Below, piece after piece: positions 23,563-31,766 of a DNA stretch of 37,381 nt. The translations under genes and the position numbers were made by a program. Position 1 is the first letter of the stretch; the number at the start of each line of letters is the position of its first letter. Source of the DNA: Bacillota bacterium (GTDB lineage Bacteria; Bacillota; Syntrophomonadia; Syntrophomonadales; Syntrophomonadaceae); the NCBI GenBank assembly GCA_023395515.1, contig JAEWZB010000006.1:1-37381 (forward strand), written 5' to 3'. The notes beneath the pieces were generated by a model, which searched no databases, was not told the DNA's origin, and saw nothing but the letters and a program-made list of their open reading frames with translations.

Positions 23563-24492
23563 TTAATTTCTATGTTGTTCAGTTTCCTGTATATGTTTAT
23601 AACAGCGCTCACAACCATTACAAATACTTATTTTCTCCTTAAACACTTTACGAATGACTTCCACGGCCTCACTTTGAGCATATTCCACCACATTATGCAG
23701 AATAATACGCCGCGGAGCTATGGTAATTAATATACTTATAAGTACATCATCTAAATTAATTTCATCTAATAACATATCATCTAGATAATAACTCATATAA
23801 TTTTCCTCAATGGCTGTTCCATCCGCATCCCATAAATAAAAAACGCTTTTCCCGTCCATCATTAAATTGACTTCATAAGATTTAGGGATTTGGGTATCTA
23901 CAAAATAACGCAGCAATTTCACAAATTCATTATACTCTTTTTCATTTCTTAATTCTTCTATAGCCAAATCCACCGCAAATCTGATTTCAGTTAAATAATC
24001 TTGCATGCAAAAATTAATAAACCCTTCGATAACAATGATTTCACTCTGGTTAATATGTTCTAAAATTTTATGAGCCATGCGATTTTTGCGGCTAAAATTC
24101 ATTAACATATTTAAACTTTCATTGCCATTGCAACGTTTTAAAAAACTTTGCGCTTTAGCAAAAATTACCTGCTTTTCTTCCGTAGAATTGTTTTTACAAT
24201 TGCGCATTATTTCTTTCCATAACAGCTTTTCTTCCCAGTCCTTAATAATATGTTCAGCGAGAACTTCTGACATCTGATGTTTAAATATATATATTATATC
24301 CTCTTCACGAAATACATTATCAGGATTTTCCCCCTCCAAGATTAAATTAAAGGTTTGGCTAAAAATATTATTATTTAAAGAATTTATATTAAAGGAAAAT
24401 CCCTTCTGTTGCAGCCATTTTAACCGATTATTAAACTCAGCCTTAATAAAGTCACTGTCTCGGGTAGTAGCAACTTGATATTCATAAAACAT
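23563..24492 (-). CDS. ytxC: Putative sporulation protein YtxC
   Basis: A 309-residue protein of the YtxC-like family, known from spore formers but of undefined biochemical role. Recognised from its overall pattern (helical N-half; NFCMQDYLTEIRFAVDLAIE; the C-terminal PRRIILHNVVEYAQSEAVEV and ICNGCERCYKH) and its place upstream of thrS, as in Bacillus. The C-terminal CxxCxxC is notable and could bind metal. No membrane segments. GGGAGG precedes ATG 24492. Confidence 0.82.
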   Translation of the reverse strand: MFYEYQVATTRDSDFIKAEFNNRLKWLQQKGFSFNINSLNNNIFSQTFNLILEGENPDNVFREEDIIYIFKHQMSEVLAEHIIKDWEEKLLWKEIMRNCKNNSTEEKQVIFAKAQSFLKRCNGNESLNMLMNFSRKNRMAHKILEHINQSEIIVIEGFINFCMQDYLTEIRFAVDLAIEELRNEKEYNEFVKLLRYFVDTQIPKSYEVNLMMDGKSVFYLWDADGTAIEENYMSYYLDDMLLDEINLDDVLISILITIAPRRIILHNVVEYAQSEAVEVIRKVFKEKISICNGCERCYKHIQETEQHRN

Positions 24493-24592
24493 GTTAGGCC
24501 TCCCAATAAAAATTTAGTTTATTATATGTTTCGCATAAATTCATTATTCAAATCGTGAAGTTCAAATTTTTTTGTTTGTATAATAAATGCAA

Positions 24593-24622
24593 AAAGCAGA
24601 GCTTTGGTTATAGCTCTGCTTT
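24593..24622 (-). terminator. Terminator of the CoA-transferase gene
   Basis: Perfect 11-bp stem AAAGCAGAGCT / AGCTCTGCTTT with an 8-base loop and a short T-run on the minus strand, 27 bp after the stop codon. Confidence 0.85.
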
Positions 24623-24648
24623 CATATTTTATTAATTTTTCATTATAA

Positions 24649-26001
24649 TTATTTCTTATTAGTTCTTCTCCAGATTTTCATTTTTTCTGCTTCTTTAACC
24701 AGCTCATCTCTAAAATGGGGGTGAGCCAGTTCAATAAGCAATTCTGCTCTTTTCCAGGAAGGGTGTCTTTTCATGTGGGCAATCCCATACTCGGTAACAA
24801 TATAATCCACAAAAGTTCGAGGAGTTGTAACTATACTTCCCAATGGCAGGGTAGGTTTAATACGGGAGTGAAGATTTCCGTTTTTATCAGTGTAAGTACT
24901 GTTAATACATAAGAAACTCTTGCCCCCTTGAGAATACCAAGCACCCTGGACAAAATCTACCTGTCCGCCCGTTCCGGAAATTTGCCTGGTACCGGAACTT
25001 TCCGAACAAACTTGGGTAAACAAATCAACTTCAATAGCATTATTAATAGATATAACATTATCATTGCGGCAAATATTACGCGGGTCATTAGTATATTCAG
25101 CAGAATGGCTGGCCATCAGCGGGTTATCCCGTATAAACTCATAAAGCTCCTTATTACCTAAAGAAAAAGTAAAGGCAATTTTACCCCTATCTAAATTCTT
25201 ATAGCGGTTAGTTATCTTACCCTTATCGAAAAGGTGTATCATAGAGTCTACAAACATTTCCGTATGAATGCCTAAATCTTTCAAATCGGAATCAGCTAAA
25301 TAATCCCCTAATAAATTGGGTAAACTTCCTATTCCTAATTGCAAACATGCCCTATCCGGTATTTCCTCCAATAAATACTTAGCTATAGCCATATCCTCCT
25401 TAGAGGGAGGCGGTGCCGCAGGTAATTCGAATAAGGGCGTATTACTGCCCTCTATGACATGGTCAACTAATGATATATGGATAGAATCTTCGGAACCTCC
25501 CGGGACCCGGGGCAAATTTTCGTTAACTTCTAAAATAATTCGTCCCGCCTGTATACAACCATCAAAACTGTACAAATTAGCCGGACCAAAAGAAAAAAAG
25601 CCGTTCTTATCCATAGGGGATACTTGCCCGACATAAGTATAAGGCGGATAATAATGCCGCCGAAAAATTTCCTGCCCTTGACTAAAATGTAAAGGCTGAT
25701 AAAAAATAAGATTTTGGTCATGTAATTTACGGTCCACCGCACTGAAATATACACTATTACAAGTAAAGTGTTCATGACTGGGATCAGAAATAACCGTTGC
25801 TAAAGGAGGAAGTATGCTAGAACCTAGAAAGATATCTACATCAAATAATTCTTCCTTCCGGGCGGCTAAAGCTTTATCAAAGTCGTGAGGCTGTCCTAAG
25901 AATCCACCATAGAGTATAAAATCACCCGAATTTATTAGTCTGGCGGCTCCGTCTGAAGTAATTAGCTTTTCTTGATACATTTCTAAATAACTTTTACTCA
26001 T
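24649..26001 (-). CDS. Acetyl-CoA hydrolase / CoA-transferase family protein
   Basis: A 450-residue class I-type CoA-transferase of the 4-hydroxybutyrate / butyryl-CoA:acetate CoA-transferase group, which moves CoA between acyl groups and acetate during fermentation. Visible: the N-terminal domain (LINSGDFILYGGFLGQPHDF), LQLGIGSLPNLLGDY, the GIHTEMFVDSM segment whose Glu (about residue 248 from this start) aligns with the catalytic Glu of the family, and the signature GTGGQVDFVQGA. Start is set at ATG 26001, six bases behind GGAGGTG; an upstream TTG frame would overlap the ribosome-binding site. Substrate cannot be fixed from sequence; butyrate is a guess from family. It has its own terminator. 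Confidence 0.93.
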   Translation of the reverse strand: MSKSYLEMYQEKLITSDGAARLINSGDFILYGGFLGQPHDFDKALAARKEELFDVDIFLGSSILPPLATVISDPSHEHFTCNSVYFSAVDRKLHDQNLIFYQPLHFSQGQEIFRRHYYPPYTYVGQVSPMDKNGFFSFGPANLYSFDGCIQAGRIILEVNENLPRVPGGSEDSIHISLVDHVIEGSNTPLFELPAAPPPSKEDMAIAKYLLEEIPDRACLQLGIGSLPNLLGDYLADSDLKDLGIHTEMFVDSMIHLFDKGKITNRYKNLDRGKIAFTFSLGNKELYEFIRDNPLMASHSAEYTNDPRNICRNDNVISINNAIEVDLFTQVCSESSGTRQISGTGGQVDFVQGAWYSQGGKSFLCINSTYTDKNGNLHSRIKPTLPLGSIVTTPRTFVDYIVTEYGIAHMKRHPSWKRAELLIELAHPHFRDELVKEAEKMKIWRRTNKK

Positions 26002-26102
26002 TAAGTGCACCTCCACCAACAGCTTTACTATTATTATACCCTAAAAGGGTGTCCGAATATTTAAAAAACGCCATTATATAGGCCCTGCTTTTACTTGCAA
26101 TA

Positions 26103-26285
26103 CTATTCGTTTTTATGCTTACTTTCTTTTACAGCCGAGATTAATTCCCGCATGGACTCGGCTAATGATTCTTGCGCTTTCATAATCCTCCAAATAGCAG
26201 TTACTATGAAAATAAAACTACCGATAATCAAAATCAATAAAATTAGATTACTAATACTCCAAATAGCTACAGTTAAGTTACTAAT
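26103..26285 (-). CDS. Small single-span membrane protein with apparent ATT start
   Basis: A 60-codon frame ends at TAG 26103-26105. Its product has a hydrophobic segment SNLILLILIIGSFIFIVTAI and a charged amphipathic tail MKAQESLAESMRELISAVKE. The frame holds no ATG, GTG or TTG before the TM segment; ATT 26283-26285 sits six bases after GGGGGGAG, which is an excellent ribosome-binding site. Either it uses an AUU start or a sequence change has damaged the start. No family recognised. Confidence 0.5.
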   Translation of the reverse strand: MSNLTVAIWSISNLILLILIIGSFIFIVTAIWRIMKAQESLAESMRELISAVKESKHKNE

Positions 26286-26342
26286 AAAAATCTCCCCCCT
26301 CTGTCAGCTTTTTTAAGATTACGCCCCACCATATAAAGCGAG

Positions 26343-26373
26343 CAATAGCGGGGTTTTTAAGCCCCGCATTGTT
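26343..26373 (-). terminator. Terminator hairpin after the lipoprotein gene
   Basis: GC-rich stem GCGGGG / CCCCGC extended by CAAT/ATTG, loop TTTTTAAG. It lies about 100 bp after the lipoprotein stop codon. T-runs on either side are weak. The gap 26286-26473 has no other feature. Confidence 0.5.
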
Positions 26374-26473
26374 TCATATTATCTCACCCTAAAAAGAGAT
26401 TGATTAAACTTGATGTCATTATTAAACAAAACCGAACCAAAATAGTTGTTTAAACCAGTTTAAATTACAACTA

Positions 26474-27451
26474 TCATTCTAAATTTTTTATCTCATTGGA
26501 AAACGCATCTTGATACTGGCTAAATAGCCCGGTATCAAAGTTATAACTACTATCCTGGGCTGTAGGCTTTTCCTCTTGAAGTTGCCCATATAATTTATCA
26601 ATTTCCGGTGAAAGCTTACTCCAGATTTGTTTTACTTCCCCATATTCTTCGTCTGACAAACCATTAATATAAGCATCATAGCCCGGTTTCTTTTCCATCG
26701 CTTTAGATAATTGACTTAACGTGAAATCAATATCCATCGTTTTGCCTATACTATCTTTACCACTTTCCACAAAATGGCTTATGTCACAAAAGCCCTTATT
26801 CCAAATATCAGAAATAATATAATTATTAATTTCTCTCAACTTATTTCCTGGGGAATTATCTCCTCCGGAATCCCCTTCCAAATCCTTGGAAAAACTTACC
26901 ATCCCACCAAGTAAGGCATCTTGTAAACTTTCGTTCATCTCCAGCCTCCATGTTTTGTCAGCCTTATTCAGATGAATATCTACTGTTGAAGTCACAGTTT
27001 TATTATCTTCTTTTCTTAACAACGTCAATAGTAATTCTTCTGATTTTTTCTCCATTTCTTCTTCACTTAACGGATTTTCCGAAAACGCATTCTCAAAAGC
27101 CAGTGGCATTATTTGATTTATGTACTCACCTATAACATTCTTCATATCTATGTTAGTAATTTCTGTTTTTACCGTTGCGCTATCTCCTTCTATTGAAGAA
27201 GATATAATATTAAATTTAATCTTTTCCACGATAAGCTTAGCATTCGCTTCATTTTCAAGTAGTTCGGAACTATTTCCGCCAATCCAATTGCTTTCACCAA
27301 AATATTGCTGTGAGGTTTCTTTATCTAAATTTTTTACCGCATTAAGTGCATTAGTAACAGCCTGTTTCGGCGTCTCTTGCCCTGCTCCACACCCCACTAA
27401 AGTAAAGGCCAAAACCAAAATTAATAAAATAATCCCTAAATGTCTTCTCAT
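26474..27451 (-). CDS. Lipoprotein, DUF5105/DUF4878-like
   Basis: A 325-residue lipoprotein. Signal MRRHLGIILLILVLAFTLVG with lipobox LVGC. The mature part opens GQETPKQAVTNALNAVKNLD, the pattern of Firmicute lipoproteins with an NTF2-like DUF4878/DUF5105 N-domain, where a helix is followed by a cone-shaped sheet. The second half (about 200-325) is helical and acidic. Function unknown, probably surface binding. No partner gene is evident: it is flanked by a PH-domain gene and a tiny membrane protein. Confidence 0.82.
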   Translation of the reverse strand: MRRHLGIILLILVLAFTLVGCGAGQETPKQAVTNALNAVKNLDKETSQQYFGESNWIGGNSSELLENEANAKLIVEKIKFNIISSSIEGDSATVKTEITNIDMKNVIGEYINQIMPLAFENAFSENPLSEEEMEKKSEELLLTLLRKEDNKTVTSTVDIHLNKADKTWRLEMNESLQDALLGGMVSFSKDLEGDSGGDNSPGNKLREINNYIISDIWNKGFCDISHFVESGKDSIGKTMDIDFTLSQLSKAMEKKPGYDAYINGLSDEEYGEVKQIWSKLSPEIDKLYGQLQEEKPTAQDSSYNFDTGLFSQYQDAFSNEIKNLE

Positions 27452-27616
27452 CCCTAAACCCTCCTAACGTATAATAACTAATACTAAGCTACTATACCTT
27501 GAATAATCTTTCAATTATTTACCTGGGCATAGTTAGTAGCTCATAACTTAAAAATATGCCAATTCCTTTTCTAAAATACTTCTAAGCCTATACCAATCCG
27601 ATATTCATTTTCTCAA

Positions 27617-27641
27617 TAAAAAAGAGCCCCGAGGCTCTTAA
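27617..27641 (-). terminator. Terminator of the PH-domain gene
   Basis: Stem AAGAGCC / GGCTCTT around CTCGG with TTTTTT on the minus strand. The interval 27452-27681 holds nothing else that I can support. Confidence 0.85.
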
Positions 27642-27681
27642 TCAATTTTTATAATCTTAATAAAGAAACTAGTCCCGTGTA

Positions 27682-28059
27682 TTATAATAAGTACTCGGTT
27701 ATGGTATTATACACTTTAAAAAGCAGGGTATTCATATTTTTCCCCTTTAAAAACTGCAGCTCTACTCTTAGCCCCCCGGACAAAGTCAGGTTAATTTCCG
27801 CATCTAAATCAAAAGTTCCCGCTGTTTCAATTGAATAGGCAACAATTGATTTATAGGGGATTGTACAATATTCTATCTTTTTACCAGTAAGTCCCTGTTT
27901 ATCAGCAATAAAGATTCTTTTGTCCGTAAAAATCGCCGCATCCCGAACTGTTTTTACTGCAAAAAGCGGGGTCTCCTTGTCAGATAACATCTGCATCAAA
28001 TTATCGGGAATAGGTACCTCATTGTAAAAAGTATATTTTGTGGATAATACATCAGCCAT
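27682..28059 (-). CDS. Bacterial PH-domain protein
   Basis: A 125-residue single-domain protein. It fits the bacterial pleckstrin-homology family (bPH): TVRDAAIFTDKRIFIADKQG, YCTIPYKSIVAYSIETAGTF, DAEINLTLSGGLRVELQFLK and a C-terminal helix NTLLFKVYNTITEYLL. Such proteins are cytoplasmic, form rings or oligomers and have no proven enzymatic role. No signal or TM segment. Single-gene transcript with its own terminator. Confidence 0.88.
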   Translation of the reverse strand: MADVLSTKYTFYNEVPIPDNLMQMLSDKETPLFAVKTVRDAAIFTDKRIFIADKQGLTGKKIEYCTIPYKSIVAYSIETAGTFDLDAEINLTLSGGLRVELQFLKGKNMNTLLFKVYNTITEYLL

Positions 28060-28226
28060 ATATATATCCCCTCTCCATTTTTCCTAATTATACTATATGA
28101 AGAGTGCTTTTCCTTTATTTTATCTTTATAGACATTCCGTATTTTTCAGCTATATCCTTGTACCTCACTTACATAATATTGTTTGTGGACAATTTTATGG
28201 ACAACTGCTTTTTTTGCTCCCTAAAG

Positions 28227-28258
28227 CAAAAATACCGAGCCTCGTAAAGCCCGGTATA
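28227..28258 (-). terminator. Terminator after tRNA-Val
   Basis: Minus-strand stem ATACCGGGC / GCTCGGTAT followed by TTTTTGC, 12 bp past the tRNA 3' end. The interval 28060-28226 is empty of genes. Confidence 0.85.
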
Positions 28259-28270
28259 TCTCATTTCATA

Positions 28271-28345
28271 TGGTGGGTCGTATTGGATTTGAACCAACGA
28301 CTTCTTCCGTGTCAGGGAAGCACTCTCCCGCTGAGTTAACGACCC
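28271..28345 (-). tRNA. tRNA-Val (anticodon GAC)
   Basis: Complete cloverleaf on the minus strand: acceptor GGGTCGT / ACGACCC, D-arm ACTC-AGCGGGA-GAGT, anticodon stem CTTCC / GGAAG with loop CTGACAC (GAC), T-arm GTTGG-TTCAAAT-CCAAT, encoded CCA. A single-gene unit with its own terminator. I saw no repeat of its 3' end nearby that would mark an integrated element. Confidence 0.97.
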
Positions 28346-28459
28346 AGATTGTAGAATAGATTATAATACTTTAAGGGCATAAAATCAATACTTACCAATC
28401 ACTTCATTTACTGCATATATAACAGATAACCCCGTCTCATGATAAAGTTGGGAAAATAA

Positions 28460-28488
28460 GTAATAAACTAAAGACTTAAACCATACTA
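28460..28488 (+). promoter_or_regulatory. Candidate forespore (sigma-G/F type) promoter of pdaB
   Basis: CATACTA at 28482-28488 equals the sigma-G -10 consensus; GTAATA (28460-28465), 16 bp upstream, is a loose match to the -35 TGAATA. CCATACT is also one arm of an inverted repeat with AGTATGG (28481-28507), which overlaps the ribosome-binding region. pdaB genes are sporulation-controlled in Bacillus. Confidence 0.5.
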
Positions 28489-28520
28489 ATGTAAAAAATC
28501 AGTATGGGAAGGGGATTTTT

Positions 28521-29264
28521 ATGCCTAAAATTTTCGGCTTTTATGAAGTTCCGACTAGAGTAAAGGCCATGTTAATCGGCGTTTTAGCCGTATTTTTATT
28601 AGCAAGTAGTGTCGTTTATGTTCAGGCTTATCATAAGTTAAAACCCATTTATGAAATAAGGACTAATAAAAAGATTGTCGCCCTTACTTTTGATATTAGC
28701 TGGGGTAATAAAACTCCTATGCCAGTATTAGAAATATTAAAAGAAAATGAGGTTACCGCTACTTTTTTCCTTTCGGGTCCTTGGGTTAAGCAATACCCGG
28801 AAATAGCTAAAAGAATAGCTGAAGATGGCCAAGAGGTGGCAAGTCACGGTTATCGCCATATTAATTTAAGTAATCTTAGTAAAACTGAAGTTAAGGAAGA
28901 AGTAATGAAAGCCCATCAAAACATAAAAGAAGTAACCGGAGTCGAGGCTAAATTAATTCGTACTCCTAATGGGGATTATAGCAACCATGTGATAGAAGGG
29001 ATTCATGAGTGCAAATATGAAGCTATACAATGGGGAACCGATTCTTTAGACTGGATGAATCCAGGGGTAAATACCATCATTGAAAGGGTTACTAAAAGAG
29101 CCCATCCGGGAGATATAATATTAATGCATGCCAGTGATACTTGTAAACAAACTACCGAAGCTCTTCCGGTAATCATTGAAGATTTGAAGAAAAAAGGCTA
29201 TACCTTTGTAACCGTTTCAGATTTATTAAAAGAGGCTAAAACCGATGAGGATAAAGTTAATTAG
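28521..29264 (+). CDS. pdaB: Polysaccharide deacetylase family sporulation protein PdaB
   Basis: A 247-residue membrane-anchored carbohydrate esterase family 4 protein. One TM helix about 16-36, then the NodB domain: the PdaB-style first motif ALTFDISWGNKTPMP, the metal motif SHGYRHINLSNL, RTPNGDYSN, and ILMHASD near the C-end. PdaB is required in Bacillus for keeping the spore cortex/core stable after formation. AAGGGGATTTTT precedes ATG 28521. It is the first plus-strand gene in the window and has a strong terminator. Confidence 0.93.
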   Translation: MPKIFGFYEVPTRVKAMLIGVLAVFLLASSVVYVQAYHKLKPIYEIRTNKKIVALTFDISWGNKTPMPVLEILKENEVTATFFLSGPWVKQYPEIAKRIAEDGQEVASHGYRHINLSNLSKTEVKEEVMKAHQNIKEVTGVEAKLIRTPNGDYSNHVIEGIHECKYEAIQWGTDSLDWMNPGVNTIIERVTKRAHPGDIILMHASDTCKQTTEALPVIIEDLKKKGYTFVTVSDLLKEAKTDEDKVN

Positions 29265-29284
29265 CGGCAATTTCTCAGTAATAT

Positions 29285-29322
29285 AAAAAAGCCATTTAGT
29301 TGTTAAACTAAATGGCTTTTTT
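29285..29322. terminator. Bidirectional terminator between pdaB and rmuC units
   Basis: Perfect stem AAAAAAGCCATTTAGTT / AACTAAATGGCTTTTTT with a tiny loop and T-runs on both sides. It ends pdaB on the plus strand and the tiny gene after rmuC on the minus strand. Confidence 0.92.
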
Positions 29323-29401
29323 ATCGTTCTTCGTTTTCGGCTTCATCTATGTGTTCCAGCCCTATTTCCCTAAGAATCTCATCAATTAGCTTATAATCCA
29401 T
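29321..29401 (-). CDS. 26-residue acidic peptide gene after rmuC
   Basis: ATG 29401 lies behind AAAGGGGGGAA; the frame encodes MDYKLIDEILREIGLEHIDE-AENEER and stops inside the start of the terminator. The sequence would form one acidic amphipathic helix. The good ribosome-binding site, immediate terminator and position 60 bp after rmuC argue for a real small gene. No family recognised. Confidence 0.45.
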   Translation of the reverse strand: MDYKLIDEILREIGLEHIDEAENEER

Positions 29402-29461
29402 GGGTACGTTCCCCCCTTTCCCGTAATAATATTATATTCAACATATTCTATTATATTACAT

Positions 29462-30856
29462 TTAACTAACTTCATGTTCAATATTTTTTATTTCTACATA
29501 AATATCTCTCGGAGTTTGCTCAATAATATCCAGAGCAGGTATATCTTCTTCTCCCGATGCTCCTAACTCCTTAAATCTACGGGCCGATACTAAAACCCTA
29601 TTTTCAAAAGAGCCTACCGCTTTATTATATGATTGAACGGTACGGGTAATTCCTCGCCCTAATTCACTTAAATGGTCGGTTAAGGTGGCTAATCTAGAAT
29701 ATAAAGCAGCTCCTAATTCACTTATAGCTTGAGCATTTTCAGCTAGTTGCTCCTGCCGCCACCCATAAGCTACGGCCCGGAGTAATGCTATTAGAGTGGT
29801 AGGAGTAGCTAAGATACCCTGTTGATTTGAACCATATTCGATTAAGCTGGGGTCCTTTTCCAGGGCGGCACTAAAAAATGCTTCGCCCGGCAAAAATAAT
29901 ATGGCAAATTCCGGCGCCGGTTTAAACTGACTCCAGTAACTTTTAGCGGCTAACTGATTAATATGGGTTTTTACTTGTCTAGCATGTTCTTGCAGGTAAT
30001 TATCCCGGGCAGTATCATCTTTAGCCTCTAAGGCTTCTAAATAGGCCATTAAAGGAACTTTGGAATCTACCACCACATTTTTATTATTGGGAAGCTTTAC
30101 GATCATATCCGGTCTAAGTCTTCCCTCTTCTGTATTTACAGATTCCTGCTGTAAAAAGTCACAATACTCAACCATTCCGGCTATTTCCACCACCCGTTTA
30201 AGCTGTATCTCTCCCCATCTGCCCCGTACATTAGGGGTGCGCAGGGCTTTGACCAGGTTGGCAGTTTCGTTATGTAATAAGGCTTGCTGGTTAGCCATAT
30301 TTTTAACTTGTTCATTCAGAGTTGAATACGCAGCAGTGCGGGCTTTTTCTAATTGATCAATTTTTACGTCTACTTTTTGCAGGGATTCCTTTAAGGGCGC
30401 TACTAATTGGTCAATAGCGTTTTTACGCATTTCCAAATCATGTTTAGCCCCTTCCTGGTATTTCTCCAAAGTTGTTTTAGCCAATTCCAAAAAGGATTGG
30501 TTGTTAGTATGCAGGGCTTCGGCAGATAAAGCTTTAAAAGTATCGGACAGTTTTATTCCCGCCTCATTTAATAAGGTTAATTTTTCTTCATAAGCCTTTC
30601 TTTCCTCTTCCAGCTGGGTTTTTAGCCTGGCACAATTTTCTGTAAGCGAAAGGTGTTCAGCCCTTAACCCCTTATTTTCTAGTTCCAGAGTAATTTTTTC
30701 ATTTTCCCTTTCCCTAATCTTTTCGGCCAGTACTTCGGTCTGCACTTTAAGCTTGGTTTGTTCAGCCCACAATCTATTTTTAGTTATCAGCCAGCCCCCC
30801 AGCCCACCCCCAACTATTCCTAATACTACCCCAGCTCCCAGGTAAATGGTTTCCAT
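29462..30856 (-). CDS. rmuC: DNA recombination protein RmuC
   Basis: A 464-residue RmuC-family protein. N-terminal TM helix (about 4-22), a long coiled coil (about 25-190) and the nuclease-like RmuC domain: NVRGRWGEIQLKRVVEIAGM, RLRPDMIVKLPNNKNVVVDS (the acidic D-x-K pattern of a restriction-endonuclease fold) and FAILFLPGEAFFSAALEKDP. It limits inversions at short repeats in E. coli. Full length. A short peptide gene and a strong terminator follow. Confidence 0.96.
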   Translation of the reverse strand: METIYLGAGVVLGIVGGGLGGWLITKNRLWAEQTKLKVQTEVLAEKIRERENEKITLELENKGLRAEHLSLTENCARLKTQLEEERKAYEEKLTLLNEAGIKLSDTFKALSAEALHTNNQSFLELAKTTLEKYQEGAKHDLEMRKNAIDQLVAPLKESLQKVDVKIDQLEKARTAAYSTLNEQVKNMANQQALLHNETANLVKALRTPNVRGRWGEIQLKRVVEIAGMVEYCDFLQQESVNTEEGRLRPDMIVKLPNNKNVVVDSKVPLMAYLEALEAKDDTARDNYLQEHARQVKTHINQLAAKSYWSQFKPAPEFAILFLPGEAFFSAALEKDPSLIEYGSNQQGILATPTTLIALLRAVAYGWRQEQLAENAQAISELGAALYSRLATLTDHLSELGRGITRTVQSYNKAVGSFENRVLVSARRFKELGASGEEDIPALDIIEQTPRDIYVEIKNIEHEVS

Positions 30857-31373
30857 ATATTAAACACCCTCCTTTGCTAAACCGGGAAAACAAATATAAT
30901 TATTAGTACAAAACTTACAATAGCTCGTTTTTTAGGGGCAGGATTATCCTTCATATCAAGGTCTATTAACAGTTCCCTTCCCATCAGAAAAATACATGAT
31001 AACTTGGCCTTCTTTACTTTGCGGCAGTCCCCACTTTAAACTTGGCCTCATATCCATGTCAGACTCCAACGAACATCCGTTTCATTACTATATTCGGCTT
31101 TTAAAGCGTTATTCCTTGTTTAATAATTATTTTTCAATCATAAGGTTAGCTTATGAGCATATAAGAATGTTTTAGAATTGGAATCATTGTTTTTTATTGT
31201 GAAAGAGAGTACAATCACATTAAGAAAAATCGGGTTGGAAAAACTGGGCAAGGGAGATGATATTAACTAGGTATTGATTACATATTTTTTAATGGTTACA
31301 CCCAAGCTATATAGTAAGATTTGTTTTTGTTTTATGAAGTAAAGATTTGGATACGAGAAATGAGGGGATATTA
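30857..31373. other. Intergenic region with a possible decayed frame
   Basis: About 500 bp between divergent genes. The minus strand around 30950-31075 can be read in two overlapping frames (NALKAEYSNETDVRWSLTW, then MRPSLKWGLPQSKEGQVIMY) that are broken by a shift and stops. This may be a gene remnant, but I cannot name its family. The right 250 bp are AT-rich and should hold the promoter of the plus-strand gene that follows. Confidence 0.3.
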
Positions 31374-31607
31374 ATGTTATCTAGAGACGGAGTCATTGCG
31401 AGATTTATATTAGCTTTTTGTTTCTTTTTCCTATCAGGTTCGGAAATACTGACAGGGTGGACAGCTACTTTGAGCGGAATCTTAGGAACTATTGAATTAA
31501 CTACGGCACTACTCAGGTACTCACCTCTTTACGAATGGTACGATATACGTAAACAAGCCAGAGTTGCCAAAGTTAAAGTTACCATGCCACGTGCAGATCA
31601 GTTTTAA
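31374..31607 (+). CDS. DUF2892 (YgaP-type) membrane protein
   Basis: A 77-residue protein with two TM segments. The pattern SRDGVIARFILAFCFFFLSG followed by SGILGTIELTTALLRYSPLY is that of DUF2892/YgaP-like inner-membrane domains, in which GLVLLLTALLGxCPLY is usual. Here the usual Cys before Pro is replaced by Ser. Start ATG 31374 is behind AGGGGATATTA; a TTG nine codons upstream is less likely. Function unknown. Confidence 0.75.
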   Translation: MLSRDGVIARFILAFCFFFLSGSEILTGWTATLSGILGTIELTTALLRYSPLYEWYDIRKQARVAKVKVTMPRADQF

Positions 31608-31655
31608 ACTGGTATTTGCCAGAGCGAGCAAAAACGTATAAGAACAAGCCAATCT

Positions 31656-31707
31656 GGAAAGCCCGCAATTGAACCGTACATAAGGTACGTCGATTGACGG
31701 GCTTTCC
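31656..31707. terminator. Long hairpin between convergent genes
   Basis: A stem GGAAAGCCCG / CGGGCTTTCC encloses CAAT/ATTG and CGTAC/GTACG inner stems, 52 nt in all. No T-run follows on either strand, so its role as a terminator is uncertain. Confidence 0.4.
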
Positions 31708-31742
31708 CAATTACAACTGCTATTAGTCTTTTTGGCGCTAGC

Positions 31743-31766
31743 AAGGGAAGCTTCGGGCTTCCCTTA
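31743..31766 (+). terminator. Terminator of the DUF2892 gene
   Basis: Stem AAGGGAAGC / GCTTCCCTT with TTCGG loop, then ATTTATTTA on the plus strand. It touches the stop codon of the convergent minus-strand gene. Confidence 0.6.

Noticed and set aside
26095..26316. 73-codon plus-strand frame
   Set aside because: It is antisense to the small membrane protein frame, which has the better ribosome-binding site and a coherent TM plus amphipathic helix.
28097..28339. 80-codon plus-strand frame ending in DLNQRLLPCQGSTLPLS
   Set aside because: Its C-terminal half is the complement of tRNA-Val; this translated tRNA pattern is a familiar false protein.
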